Below, piece after piece: positions 1 through 8,418 of a DNA stretch of 64,000 nucleotides. A program made the translations under genes and the position numbers. Location of the stretch: contig UCJU01000003.1 in assembly GCA_900472925.1 (NCBI GenBank), forward strand, positions 331,685 to 395,684, read 5' to 3'. How positions within the stretch are numbered: position 1 is the stretch's first letter; the number at the start of each line of letters is the position of its first letter. The notes beneath the pieces were generated by a model. The model had not been told where the DNA came from. It did not search any database and worked only from the letters and a program-made list of their open reading frames with translations. This stretch comes from Hyphomicrobiales bacterium. GTDB taxonomy: Bacteria > Pseudomonadota > Alphaproteobacteria > Rhizobiales > Rhizobiaceae.

Positions 1-1
1 T

Positions 2-400
2 GTCCACATGATGTTCATGAACGAAGCGGAGGCGCGCGCGCTGACAGGCACAGAGGTGAACCATGTGAGAGAGTGGCCGACGCATCTCAGAGCACTGGGT
101 CTGCGCGGTGGCGTCATTACCAGCGGCGCCCGGCATGTCGTCGCGTTCTCAGAGAAGGAAACAGCCATTCTCCACCCGCCGCTCATCGAAGACGTTCAGG
201 ACGTGACGGGCGCTGGTGATGCGATGGCGTCAGGTTATCTGGCTGCGATGGCAGACGGCAAATCGATTGGTGAGGCTTTGCGGCATGGAGCCGCTGCGGC
301 CGCCATCACCGTGCAATCTCCCTACGCTACCGCGACGGAACTTACAGGTGAAACATTGAACGCCATGCTGGCCCTTGTGCCACCGGCCGAAATGTTGTGA
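2..400 (+). CDS. PfkB-family sugar kinase, C-terminal part (likely pseudouridine kinase)
   Basis: This is the C-terminal ~132 residues of a ribokinase/PfkB-family kinase; the reading frame is open to the left edge, so the start lies outside the window. The visible FMNEAEARAL stretch and the DVTGAGDAMASGY segment are the family's substrate/ATP end, and the second contains the GAGD motif with the catalytic Asp. The gene lies 31 bases before psuG on the same strand. In bacteria that degrade pseudouridine, a PfkB kinase makes pseudouridine 5'-phosphate, the substrate of PsuG, so pseudouridine kinase is the inferred role. The specificity cannot be read from this fragment alone. Confidence 0.85.
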   Translation, partial: VHMMFMNEAEARALTGTEVNHVREWPTHLRALGLRGGVITSGARHVVAFSEKETAILHPPLIEDVQDVTGAGDAMASGYLAAMADGKSIGEALRHGAAAAAITVQSPYATATELTGETLNAMLALVPPAEML

Positions 401-431
401 AGAGATCGTTTAAATAAACTCGGATAAGACA

Positions 432-1355
432 ATGACAAAACCAAAGCCCGCGCCTCTGCCCATCGCCTATTCTCAGGAGGTTGCCGCCGCAAAACAGCGC
501 GGCGCGCCGATTGTTGCGCTGGAATCCACCATCATTACCCATGGCATGCCGTATCCGGGTAACATCCAGATGGCTGAAGCTGTCGAGCAGATCATCCGTG
601 ATCAGGGTGCCGTTCCGGCGACCATCGCGGTTCTTCATGGTACGCTGCATATCGGGTTGGAGAAGCACGAACTCGAAACATTGGCGCAGACCACTGATGC
701 GATGAAGGTATCGCGCGCCGATATCGCTTTTGCGATCGCCGAACGTCGCACCGGCGCAACGACCGTTGCTGCCACGATGATCGCTGCCGATTATGCCGAC
801 ATCAAGGTCTTTGCGACAGGCGGTATCGGTGGTGTGCATCGCGGGGCAGAGGAAAGCTTCGATATTTCTGCGGATTTGACAGAGCTTGCCAGAACGGGCG
901 TGATCGTTGTCTGCGCGGGCGCGAAAGCTATCCTCGATGTGCCCAAGACACTGGAAGTTCTGGAAACACAGGGCGTGCCTGTCGTCACCTTCGGCTCGAC
1001 GGAGTTTCCCGCATTCTGGTCGCGCGCTTCGGGTCTGAAAAGCCCGCTTTCTCTCAACAGCCCCGCTGCGATCGCAAACTTCCAGACGACCCGCGAACAG
1101 CTTGGCCTTGAAGGCGGGATGCTGATTGCCAACCCTGTGCCGGAGGAAGACGAAATTTCCAGCGAGGAAATGGAAATCTACATTCAGCGTGCACTGTCTC
1201 ATGCCGAAGAAGACGAGATCAGCGGCAAGCAGGTAACGCCCTATCTTCTGTCCAAGATATTCGAGATTACCGAAGGCCGAAGCCTTGAGACGAATATTGC
1301 GCTGGTGCGCAACAATGCGCGCTTGGCTGCAGAGATCGCGGTCGCGCTGGGCTAA
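432..1355 (+). CDS. psuG: Pseudouridine-5'-phosphate glycosidase
   Basis: PsuG reversibly splits pseudouridine 5'-phosphate into uracil and ribose 5-phosphate, completing pseudouridine salvage in the cytoplasm. The 307-residue length is normal for the family. Typical stretches are visible: ALESTIITHGMPYP near the N-terminus, GTLHIGL, ATGGIGGVHRGAE, and TFGSTEFPAFWSRASG in the second half. The ATG start is preceded by a GGATAAG-type ribosome site. It follows the partial PfkB kinase by 31 bases, consistent with a two-gene operon, and ends just before a strong hairpin terminator. Long open frames on the opposite strand here are shadows. Confidence 0.95.
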   Translation: MTKPKPAPLPIAYSQEVAAAKQRGAPIVALESTIITHGMPYPGNIQMAEAVEQIIRDQGAVPATIAVLHGTLHIGLEKHELETLAQTTDAMKVSRADIAFAIAERRTGATTVAATMIAADYADIKVFATGGIGGVHRGAEESFDISADLTELARTGVIVVCAGAKAILDVPKTLEVLETQGVPVVTFGSTEFPAFWSRASGLKSPLSLNSPAAIANFQTTREQLGLEGGMLIANPVPEEDEISSEEMEIYIQRALSHAEEDEISGKQVTPYLLSKIFEITEGRSLETNIALVRNNARLAAEIAVALG

Positions 1356-1372
1356 GTCGCCAACACCATAAG

Positions 1373-1406
1373 AAAAGCCCGGAAACCTCACGGTTCCGGG
1401 CTTTTT
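1373..1406. terminator. Bidirectional rho-independent terminator between psuG and the OmpA gene
   Basis: A 12-bp perfect stem (AAAAGCCCGGAA / TTCCGGGCTTTT) with a 9-base loop is followed by T residues on the plus strand and preceded by A residues, so it can work in both directions. It lies between the converging stop codons of psuG and the OmpA-family gene. Confidence 0.9.
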
Positions 1407-1424
1407 CGTGTTTAAGCGGTCAGT

Positions 1425-3593
1425 TTAGTTCTGCGCAACAGGCTTCACGAGCGACGTGATACGACGGATCGTAACGCGGCGATTTTCCTGCGAAGGGCCC
1501 AGCGTCTGAACTTTGAGGAAACGCTCGCCGTATCCTTGGGTCGTCAGGTTTTCCGGCGGAATACCATAGACATCAGTCATCACGTTAGCGACGGATGCAG
1601 CGCGCTCGTCAGACAGAACGAGGTTGCTTTCATCGTTGCCGACGGCATCGGTGTGGCCTTCGATGAGGAAGGTCTCCGCAGGATTGTTCTTCAACACCCT
1701 GTTGATGGCGTCAGCCACCTTGCGCAATGACTGTGCCTGGCTCATCGGAATTTCGGCACTGCCGGTCGCAAACGTAATCGTGTCGAGGTCGATACGGCGG
1801 ACCTTGTCGCGAATACGAGCGGAGTAGCGAACTTCGTCCATGGTGTAGACACGCTCGACTGGCTCCACCGGTGGCTGTTCCAGGAAGCGATAGTAATCGC
1901 GGTCTGGCTCGCTGGAGGTGTCGATGATGTAATCATCAACCGGGATGCGCAGACGCATCGGCGGCAGATCAAGGCCCGGGTCGCGATAGACATATTCACG
2001 GTCTGGCTGATCGACCAGTTCCGGTGCGTAGAACAGCACATACTCGTGGCCACGACTGTCGATTCGCGAACGCTGGATGACATCGCCATAGCGGTTCCGA
2101 ACAGTCACGACCTGCGTGCCATCGGGGCGTTCAACGGTTTCGCGGTAACGATCATCCGGCAGACGTTCGTAATACGGCTTGGCACCGTCACGGACGAACC
2201 GATCATTGTCGTCTCCACGAACGACGACACGGTCGCCGAATTGCAGGAAGACCCGGTCGCCCATGTCGCGGGGACCACCGCGCGGCATGTCACGGGGCTG
2301 CCATTCACGGACACCATCCGGGCGGTCATATTCAGGGCGTTGGTTGATACGCTCACCTTGAATATTGGTGATGTTCTGAATGTTGATCTGCGGCGCGTTC
2401 TTTTCACCACGGCGGGACTGTGCTTCGGCATCCGAGGTCGGAACCTTGAAGTCCTTAACGGCTTCGCGTTCCTGGCGACGCTGATCACGTGACTGCTGGT
2501 TACCGGAGCGTTCGGCTTCCTTGTCGCTGTCGAGAACGGCAGCGCCCTTGTCGACCGGCAGAATGACGGTATCGGCCGATTTAGACGGATCCTTCGCAAC
2601 AGCGCGGGCCTTGTCCAGTTCCTGCTTTGTGGTCGGTGGCGCTTCCTGCTGGGGTGTCACAACCTGCTGAGGCACAGGTTCACCTGCTGGCGCCTGACCG
2701 GTAGCTGCTCCATTTTCAAGTTTAGGTGCAGTCGGCACAGGCGGTTGCTCGCCGTTCTGGGCACGCGGTGGGCGCTGCTGCTCGGAAGGCTGCTGACCCG
2801 GCGCAGGATTTGGCTGCTCTTTCGGCTCAGGGGCCTTTCCTGGGGTTGGAGGCGCCGTCGGCACCGGTGCGGCCTTGGCGTCCGGCTCTGGCGCGGCTGG
2901 CTTCTTGCCAGGGGTTGCGGGCTTTTCTGGTGCAGCTTCGCCTGCAGCTGGTGCCTTTGCCTGCGGATCGCGTGGACGCTCGCCCTCTACCGCCGGCTTT
3001 TGCTGGCCTTCTGCGGCTGGTGGCTGATCAGGCTTGGGGCGACGTGGTCGTTCTTGCTGTTGCTCTGGTTGAGCGGCTTCTGGAGCTGCGGCGTCTGGCT
3101 TGGCATCGCGACGTGGACGTTCAGGCTTCTGCTCGCCTTCTGCTGCTGGCTGCTGGTCGGGCTTTGGCCGACGCGGACGTTCCTGCTGCTGCTCGGGCTG
3201 TGCCTGTGCGGGCGCGGCGTCGGGCTGTGCTTCACGACGAGGGCGGGGCTGTTCTGGCTCTGCTTTGGGTTCGGCCGGTCTTTTCGGTTCTGGCGCGGCC
3301 TCTGGCGCTGCTTCACGGCGCGGACGAGGCGCTTCTTCTTTCGGCTGCTGCGCCTTAGGCTGTTCGGGCTCGGCCTGCTTTTCCTGCTGGCGCTTCTTTA
3401 GCAGTTCTTCCGCGGATGGCTCAGCCTGGGCCAACAGTATCTCGGCATTGCTGTTATGTGTTATGGCTTGCTGCGCCGTGTATTGTGACGCGCCTGCGCC
3501 TGCAACAGACGATGCAAATGCAGGGTCTACTGCAATTGCAAAAGACATCAGAGGGAAAACGACCCCCGTCAGCAGCTTATTCTTCTTCAGCAT
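1425..3593 (-). CDS. Proline-rich OmpA-family peptidoglycan-binding envelope protein
   Basis: A 722-residue predicted envelope protein. Residues 1-28 look like a signal peptide ending in AFA. Residues ~50-350 are low complexity, rich in Pro, Glu, Gln, Lys, Arg and Ala, with near-repeated blocks such as QQQERPRRPKPDQ. Residues ~400-600 form a charged region with many YRD/DR motifs. The last ~110 residues are an OmpA-like domain with IEGHTDAVGN and LSDERAASV, the region that binds meso-diaminopimelate in peptidoglycan. The likely role is linking the outer envelope to the cell wall across the periplasm. There is no obvious beta-barrel, so it is not a classical OmpA porin. It is monocistronic, convergent with psuG and divergent from the amino-acid binding protein. 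Confidence 0.85.
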   Translation of the reverse strand: MLKKNKLLTGVVFPLMSFAIAVDPAFASSVAGAGASQYTAQQAITHNSNAEILLAQAEPSAEELLKKRQQEKQAEPEQPKAQQPKEEAPRPRREAAPEAAPEPKRPAEPKAEPEQPRPRREAQPDAAPAQAQPEQQQERPRRPKPDQQPAAEGEQKPERPRRDAKPDAAAPEAAQPEQQQERPRRPKPDQPPAAEGQQKPAVEGERPRDPQAKAPAAGEAAPEKPATPGKKPAAPEPDAKAAPVPTAPPTPGKAPEPKEQPNPAPGQQPSEQQRPPRAQNGEQPPVPTAPKLENGAATGQAPAGEPVPQQVVTPQQEAPPTTKQELDKARAVAKDPSKSADTVILPVDKGAAVLDSDKEAERSGNQQSRDQRRQEREAVKDFKVPTSDAEAQSRRGEKNAPQINIQNITNIQGERINQRPEYDRPDGVREWQPRDMPRGGPRDMGDRVFLQFGDRVVVRGDDNDRFVRDGAKPYYERLPDDRYRETVERPDGTQVVTVRNRYGDVIQRSRIDSRGHEYVLFYAPELVDQPDREYVYRDPGLDLPPMRLRIPVDDYIIDTSSEPDRDYYRFLEQPPVEPVERVYTMDEVRYSARIRDKVRRIDLDTITFATGSAEIPMSQAQSLRKVADAINRVLKNNPAETFLIEGHTDAVGNDESNLVLSDERAASVANVMTDVYGIPPENLTTQGYGERFLKVQTLGPSQENRRVTIRRITSLVKPVAQN

Positions 3594-3931
3594 TATAGTT
3601 CCTCACCTATCAATCGTCTTTTATCGCTCGTATTGCAGCGTGCGAAAAACGGTCTGCACATGCAGGCGGTGAACAATGCCTGAGCCGCAACATTGTTCCC
3701 ATCATGGTCAACCCGGCCTGTACCGGAAATGAACAGATCAAGGCGATTTCGTGAAGCTATTGTGGCCTTTCTTGCACTGCGAAACGATTAGGGTTGCATT
3801 TTAAAGACAAGGGTAAGACTATCCGCCAAGCGCTGCCTCTGGTCCGTCAAGGGAATTGGCCGCGCGAAACATTTACCGCCCAGAAAACATAAACAAACTG
3901 TGCGGAAGACTCGCCGAAAGAGAGGATCGAA
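3594..3931. other. Divergent intergenic region between OmpA-family gene and ABC binding-protein gene
   Basis: These 338 bases must carry the promoters for two diverging genes. A ribosome site (AGAGAGGATC) lies just before the binding-protein ATG at 3932. I see no tRNA, repeat or convincing small gene, and no promoter boxes clear enough to place. Confidence 0.4.
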
Positions 3932-4705
3932 ATGCGTATTTCCACCCGTCTGCTCGCTGCAGCATCCATTGCCGCGATGTCGCTTTTCTCCGGCGCCGCA
4001 ATGGCGCAGGACAAGTTGGTCATCGGCACGGAAGGTGCCTACCCACCCTTCAACGTTCTTGAAGCAGACGGCACCCTGACCGGCTTCGACATCGACATTG
4101 CCAAGGCATTGTGCGTCGAAATGAAGACAGAGTGCACCTTCGTAACGAATGACTGGGACGGCATGATCCCTGCCCTGCAGGCCAAGAAGTTCGACGCCAT
4201 CGTCGCCTCCATGTCGATCACGCCTGAGCGCCTCGAGAAAGTTGATTTCTCGAAGAAGTACTACAACACGCCGCCAGCCATTGCCGTACCAAAGGACAGC
4301 CCTGCCAAAACTGCTGAAGACCTGAAGGGCAAGACGATTGGCGCACAGGGTTCCACGACCCACGCCAACTACGCCGAAAAGCACCTGGCTGATTCCGAGT
4401 TGAAGCTTTACCCGACTGCGGATGAATACAAGCTCGACATCACCAATGGTCGCATCGACGGCGTGATCGACGATATCGTCGTTCTCACTCAGTGGGTCAA
4501 ATCCGACGCGGGTTCTTGCTGCAAAATCCTCACACCATTGCCGATCGACGAAGCCATCAATGGCATGGGCGCAGGCATCGCAGTTCGTAAGGGCGACAAA
4601 GCTTTGGCTGACAAGTTGAGCACAGCCATTGCCGCAATCCGTTCCAACGGCGAATACAAGAAGATCAACGACAAGTATTTCGATTTCGACGTCTACGGCA
4701 AGTAA
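3932..4705 (+). CDS. Amino-acid ABC transporter substrate-binding protein
   Basis: Periplasmic binding protein of the polar amino-acid uptake family (SBP_bac_3, the HisJ/ArgT/OccT type). The first 25 residues form a signal peptide ending in GAAMA before QDKLVIGTEGAYPPF. The segment GFDIDIAKALC and the later DWDGMIPALQAKKFDAIVASMSITP carry the family signature. The length of 257 residues is normal. It is followed 115 bases later by two permease genes, which indicates one operon. The ligand is probably a basic amino acid or opine-like compound by family resemblance, but this cannot be fixed from the sequence. The ATG start at 3932 has an AGAGAGGATC ribosome site. Confidence 0.92.
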   Translation: MRISTRLLAAASIAAMSLFSGAAMAQDKLVIGTEGAYPPFNVLEADGTLTGFDIDIAKALCVEMKTECTFVTNDWDGMIPALQAKKFDAIVASMSITPERLEKVDFSKKYYNTPPAIAVPKDSPAKTAEDLKGKTIGAQGSTTHANYAEKHLADSELKLYPTADEYKLDITNGRIDGVIDDIVVLTQWVKSDAGSCCKILTPLPIDEAINGMGAGIAVRKGDKALADKLSTAIAAIRSNGEYKKINDKYFDFDVYGK

Positions 4706-4820
4706 GCCATTTGCCTGTTGAAATAGTGTGGCGGGAGGCTTGCCCTTCCGCCATTTTTGTTTGAGAACAGGGTTATAAAATAATACGAGACGCGCGGCAA
4801 AGTCCGCAGGGGAAATTGGC

Positions 4821-5624
4821 ATGAGCGGAGCATTTTCCGCCATAGGTTCGTTCTGGACCTATCTGACGTATCTCTTCGATCCATTTTGTGGGCCAGCAGG
4901 TATTTTCTCTCTCTTCGGCAACGGAACACTCGTTGCCTGTGGCGATGCCGGCTGGGGCGACGAAATTGCCTTCGGTGTCAAGATCACCATTTCCGTTGCG
5001 TTGGCGACGCTGCCCATCGGTCTCATCATCGGTTTTTTAATCGCACTTGCCGCGCAATCGCAGGAAAAATCCTTGCGGCTTGCCGCCGGTATCTACACCA
5101 CCATTTTCCGCGGCCTGCCGGAACTGCTGACATTGTTCATCGTCTATTACGGCATACAGATGCTGCTGCAGTCGGCGGGAAGTTACGTCGGCATCACGGG
5201 GCCGATAGAAATCAACGCCTTTGTCGCCGGAATGATTGCCTTGTCGGTCGTGTTTTCGTCCTACGCATCGGAAGTGCTGCTTTCGGCCTTCCGCGCCATA
5301 CCCAAGGGGCAATATGAGGCGGGGGATGCGCTTGGAATTCCACGCAGTCGCACGATGGTTCTGATCATCATTCCCCAACTTGTGCGCATCGCCCTGCCCG
5401 GCATGACGAATTTGTGGATGATCCTGCTCAAGGATACGTCCTATGTCTCGATCATCGGCCTGTCGGATATTTTGCGGCAGACGGGTATTGCAGCCCGCGT
5501 CAGCAAGGAAGCCTTCCTCTTTTACGGCATTGCGTGCCTGTTGTATCTTGTCCTTGCGCTCATCTCGTCCTTCGGTCTCGGCTTTGTCGATCGCTGGTCG
5601 CGCCGGTCGGAGGCCAAGCGATGA
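4821..5624 (+). CDS. Amino-acid ABC transporter permease (HisQ/OccQ type)
   Basis: Inner-membrane permease of the polar amino-acid ABC family, 267 residues with about five hydrophobic segments. The coupling (EAA) loop appears as EAGDALGIPRSRTMVLIIIP, which docks with the ATPase. Unlike minimal HisQ proteins it has an N-terminal extension of about 45 residues (SFWTYLTYLFDPFCGPAG). The stop codon overlaps the start of the next permease gene (ATGA), a sign of translational coupling. It works with the upstream binding protein. No ATP-binding subunit is encoded next to it. Confidence 0.93.
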   Translation: MSGAFSAIGSFWTYLTYLFDPFCGPAGIFSLFGNGTLVACGDAGWGDEIAFGVKITISVALATLPIGLIIGFLIALAAQSQEKSLRLAAGIYTTIFRGLPELLTLFIVYYGIQMLLQSAGSYVGITGPIEINAFVAGMIALSVVFSSYASEVLLSAFRAIPKGQYEAGDALGIPRSRTMVLIIIPQLVRIALPGMTNLWMILLKDTSYVSIIGLSDILRQTGIAARVSKEAFLFYGIACLLYLVLALISSFGLGFVDRWSRRSEAKR

Positions 5625-6451
5625 GCCACGCCGAGCAACTCATTCCTCCCCGCCCTGCTCCGCCACCAGTTGCAAAGCGGCTCTCGGTCTCCAAGATCGC
5701 AGGTTATACGGTCATAGGCCTTTGGCTATTGCTGGGTCTGGGCCTCCTGTATTCCATGATCGAGGGATGGGATGCGGATAAATTTACCCACTACGGTCCG
5801 CGTTATATCGATGGCCTCATCACCACGATAACGCTCGTCGCGACATCCATCATTCTCGGCGCTATTCTGTCGCTGCCGCTTGCCTTTGCCCGCATGTCGT
5901 CAAACCGGCTTATCGGCGCGTTGGCATATGCCTATGTCTATGTATTTCGCAGCACACCATTGCTGGCACAGTTGTTCCTCATTTATTATGGCCTGGGCAG
6001 TTTTCGGCCGGAATTACAAACCGTCGGCCTTTGGTGGTTCTTCCGTGAAGCTTGGTATTGCGGACTTCTGTCGCTCACGCTGAACACGGCAGCCTATCAG
6101 GCAGAAATTCTGCGTGGTGCCATCCAGAGTGTTCCAAAGGGCCAGCATGAGGGCGCCGCCTCGCTTGGCATTTCCAAAGCCGTCACCTTCTGGAAAATCG
6201 TGCTGCCGCAAGCGATGATCGTGGCGCTCCGTCCCTACGGCAACGAAATCATCTTGATGATCAAAGGCTCGGCCGTCGTATCGATCGTCACCGTTTTCGA
6301 CCTGATGGGTCAGACCCGCTACGCCTTCTCGCGCACCTTCGACTATCAGGCTTATTTGTGGGCCGCAATTTTCTATCTCTCTATGGTCGAAATACTGCGC
6401 CACATCTGGGCATCGCTGGAGGCGCGCCTCACGAGGCATCTCAAGCGATAA
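5621..6451 (+). CDS. Amino-acid ABC transporter permease (HisM/OccM type)
   Basis: Second membrane subunit of the importer, 276 residues from the ATG at 5621, which overlaps the previous stop codon in an ATGA. The frame stays open further upstream inside the previous gene, but that part is a shadow. A cytoplasmic N-terminus rich in proline is followed by five to six membrane segments. The EAA loop reads EGAASLGISKAVTFWKIVLP. Together with the preceding permease it would form the heterodimeric channel. The operon ends here without the expected ATPase gene, so an ATPase from elsewhere in the genome must serve it if the system works. Confidence 0.93.
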   Translation: MSHAEQLIPPRPAPPPVAKRLSVSKIAGYTVIGLWLLLGLGLLYSMIEGWDADKFTHYGPRYIDGLITTITLVATSIILGAILSLPLAFARMSSNRLIGALAYAYVYVFRSTPLLAQLFLIYYGLGSFRPELQTVGLWWFFREAWYCGLLSLTLNTAAYQAEILRGAIQSVPKGQHEGAASLGISKAVTFWKIVLPQAMIVALRPYGNEIILMIKGSAVVSIVTVFDLMGQTRYAFSRTFDYQAYLWAAIFYLSMVEILRHIWASLEARLTRHLKR

Positions 6452-6615
6452 GGCTTTTTGGCAGCACTCAGCTCGATCGAATGCTAACACATTGATAATA
6501 TGACGTTTTCTTGACAATACCGAGCCCTTGGTAAGGTTCGGTTAACCATGCCGTGTTCCCATGTTGATAGACACCATCTGTGGTGTCAGCGACCAACAAA
6601 AGGGGAGCAGCCAAC

Positions 6616-6882
6616 ATGAACGAAGATATGGAAATGATGTTGAAGGGCTATGGCATGACCACGGCCGAGATTTTGTATCATATGCCGGATCACCCCGTCG
6701 TTTTGCAAACCTATCTCTGGCAGCAATACGACCTCGCGCCGGATTTCCCTGAAATGCGCAGCTTCCTCAAATTCTGGCAGGAAAAGCTCGACGGCCCATT
6801 GCACTCGGTTCGCTATGTGCACCGCAAACTGATCTCTGCGCAGGAGTGGCGCTCCCTCAAGGGTGAGTTCATTCTGCACTGA
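6616..6882 (+). CDS. Usg family small protein
   Basis: An 88-residue protein matching the Usg family of alphaproteobacteria by its pattern: MEMMLKGYGMTTAEILYHMPDHP, then LQTYLWQQYDLAPDFPEM and LDGPLHSVRYVHRKLI. Its biochemical role is not known. The start at 6616 was chosen over the in-frame start at 6580 because AGGGGAG lies about 9 bases before it and the family begins near MNEDMEM. A possible -35 box TTGACA lies at 6511. It stands alone between the ABC importer and a methyltransferase gene. Confidence 0.85.
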   Translation: MNEDMEMMLKGYGMTTAEILYHMPDHPVVLQTYLWQQYDLAPDFPEMRSFLKFWQEKLDGPLHSVRYVHRKLISAQEWRSLKGEFILH

Positions 6883-6958
6883 GAAAACAAGGATTGCACG
6901 TCAGGGCGTTGCGGCTTAAGCAGGCTTCGAATTTCCACGAAAGCCCGGATGCCAAGCC

Positions 6959-7780
6959 ATGACGAACCAGAAGATCGATGAAGAAGCCCTAGCAGAAGCC
7001 TATAACCGCGCCCTGGCGCTGGAAAAGGCGGGGGACATCGACGCTGCGGTCAAGGCCTATGAAGAGGTTCTGGCTATCGACCCGGAAGATCATGGCGGTG
7101 CAGCCGTGCGTATCGCGTCCATGGGGCGGGGCGATACGCCGTCCAAGGCACCGGACGCCTATGTTGAAACGCTGTTCGACCAGCAGGCGGAAGCGTTTGA
7201 AGATATCCTTGTGGAACAGCTTGGTTACGCGGTTCCCATGATCGTTCGGCAACGCCTGCAAGCGCTGGAACTCGGACCGTTCAAGCGCTTGCTGGATTTG
7301 GGCTGCGGCACGGGCCTGACCGGTGAAGCCCTGCGGGATATGGCAGACGATATCACCGGCATCGACATCTCCGAAAACATGGTCGAAATCGCCCATGAAA
7401 AAGAGCTGTACGAGACCCTCTACGTTGCGGAGGTCGAAGACTTTCTGGAAGACAATGACGATCAGCCATTCGATCTGATCACCGCGACAGACGTGCTGCC
7501 TTACCTCGGCGCACTCGAGCCCATCTTCTTTGGTGCTGCGGAAAATATGGTCGCAGGCGGCCTGTTCATTTTCTCGTCCGAAACGCTACCGCAGGACGTT
7601 CTGGCAGACCGCCCCTATATGGTCGGCCCGCATCAGCGTTTTGCTCACTCTGAAGCCTATGTCCGCGAACGGCTGGCAGCGACTGGCTTCGAGATTATCG
7701 AAGTCACCGATATCAATGTACGGATGCAGGATGGACACCCGACACCGGGTCATCTGGTGATTGCAAAGTTCAAGGGCTGA
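6959..7780 (+). CDS. TPR-linked SAM-dependent methyltransferase
   Basis: A 273-residue protein joining a short tetratricopeptide-like N-terminus (residues ~8-45, ALALEKAGDIDAAVKAYEEVLAIDPED) to a class I methyltransferase domain. Motif I for S-adenosylmethionine is LLDLGCGTGLTG at residues 111-122, followed by the acidic strand ITGIDISENMVEIA and DLITATDVLPYLG. The substrate is unknown. Proteins of this layout are common in Rhizobiales and are often named TPR-repeat methyltransferases. The ATG start has only a weak ribosome site. The gene is followed by a perfect palindrome that may end transcription. Confidence 0.88.
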   Translation: MTNQKIDEEALAEAYNRALALEKAGDIDAAVKAYEEVLAIDPEDHGGAAVRIASMGRGDTPSKAPDAYVETLFDQQAEAFEDILVEQLGYAVPMIVRQRLQALELGPFKRLLDLGCGTGLTGEALRDMADDITGIDISENMVEIAHEKELYETLYVAEVEDFLEDNDDQPFDLITATDVLPYLGALEPIFFGAAENMVAGGLFIFSSETLPQDVLADRPYMVGPHQRFAHSEAYVRERLAATGFEIIEVTDINVRMQDGHPTPGHLVIAKFKG

Positions 7781-7790
7781 GAACCACTCC

Positions 7791-7817
7791 GTCATGCCGA
7801 GCTCGCCTCGGCATGAC
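7791..7817. repeat. Perfect palindrome, possible terminator or dispersed palindromic repeat
   Basis: GTCATGCCGAG at 7791-7801 is repeated inverted as CTCGGCATGAC at 7807-7817 with a 5-base spacer. The 11-bp stem has no mismatch. It lies between converging genes (methyltransferase and Lrp regulator), 11 bases after a stop codon. There is no T-run, so it is either a weak terminator or a member of a dispersed palindromic family. Confidence 0.6.
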
Positions 7818-7860
7818 ATTCACTAAAACACGACCCCGGTGTTGAGGAGGCGCAAACCCC

Positions 7861-8352
7861 TCAGGAATCGTCGCCGGACTTGGCGTTATCCAGCTGCATG
7901 TAATCCAGCGGCAGCTCTGTCGTGTATTTGATCTGCTCCATGGCGAAAACGGACGATACGTCACGAATTTCGATCTTGGCGATCAAGCGCTTATAGAAGG
8001 CGTCATAGGCGGCGATGTCAGGCACGACGACGCGCAGCAGATAATCGACGTCCCCGCTCATGCGATAGAACTCGACCACTTCGGGGAACTCAGAAACGAC
8101 TTCGGAAAAACGCTTCAACCACTCGATGGAGTGGGACGCGGTGCGGATGGACACGAAAACCGTGACCTTCGTGTTGACTTTGCCCGGATCGAGAAGAGCG
8201 ACACGACGACGGATGACGCCATCTTCTTCCATTTTCTGGATACGACGCCAGCACGGCGTGGTGGACAGTCCGACCTTCTTGGCAAGGTCGGCAACGGCCA
8301 GAGTGGAATCTTCTTGCAGAATGCGCAGTATTTTACGGTCGAGACGGTCCAA
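7861..8352 (-). CDS. Lrp/AsnC family transcriptional regulator
   Basis: A 163-residue regulator. An N-terminal helix-turn-helix (DRKILRILQED ... LAKKVGLSTTPCWRRIQ) is followed by the ligand-binding RAM domain (VTVFVSIRTASHS ... EVVEFYRMSGDVDYLLRV). Members sense amino acids and control amino-acid metabolism or transport. The TTG at 8352 is chosen as start because GGAGGAGA lies 6-7 bases before it and it gives a standard family N-terminus (LDRLDRKI); the frame is open 13 codons further upstream. It is transcribed opposite to the methyltransferase and away from the glycosylase gene upstream of it. The ligand is unknown. Confidence 0.92.
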   Translation of the reverse strand: MDRLDRKILRILQEDSTLAVADLAKKVGLSTTPCWRRIQKMEEDGVIRRRVALLDPGKVNTKVTVFVSIRTASHSIEWLKRFSEVVSEFPEVVEFYRMSGDVDYLLRVVVPDIAAYDAFYKRLIAKIEIRDVSSVFAMEQIKYTTELPLDYMQLDNAKSGDDS

Positions 8353-8418
8353 TCTTCTCTCCTCCGGAATTATTTTCCTTTTTTTACACAAAACAAAAGA
8401 GAAAAAAAGAAATTTGTT

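Noticed and set aside
342-1391. A 349-codon minus-strand frame opposite psuG
   Set aside because: psuG is unambiguous on the plus strand; the antisense frame runs through its terminator and has no recognisable domain.
2745-3401. Long plus-strand frames opposite the OmpA-domain gene
   Set aside because: They translate the Pro/Glu/Gln repeat region backwards into Leu/Trp/Arg-rich sequence without any gene features.
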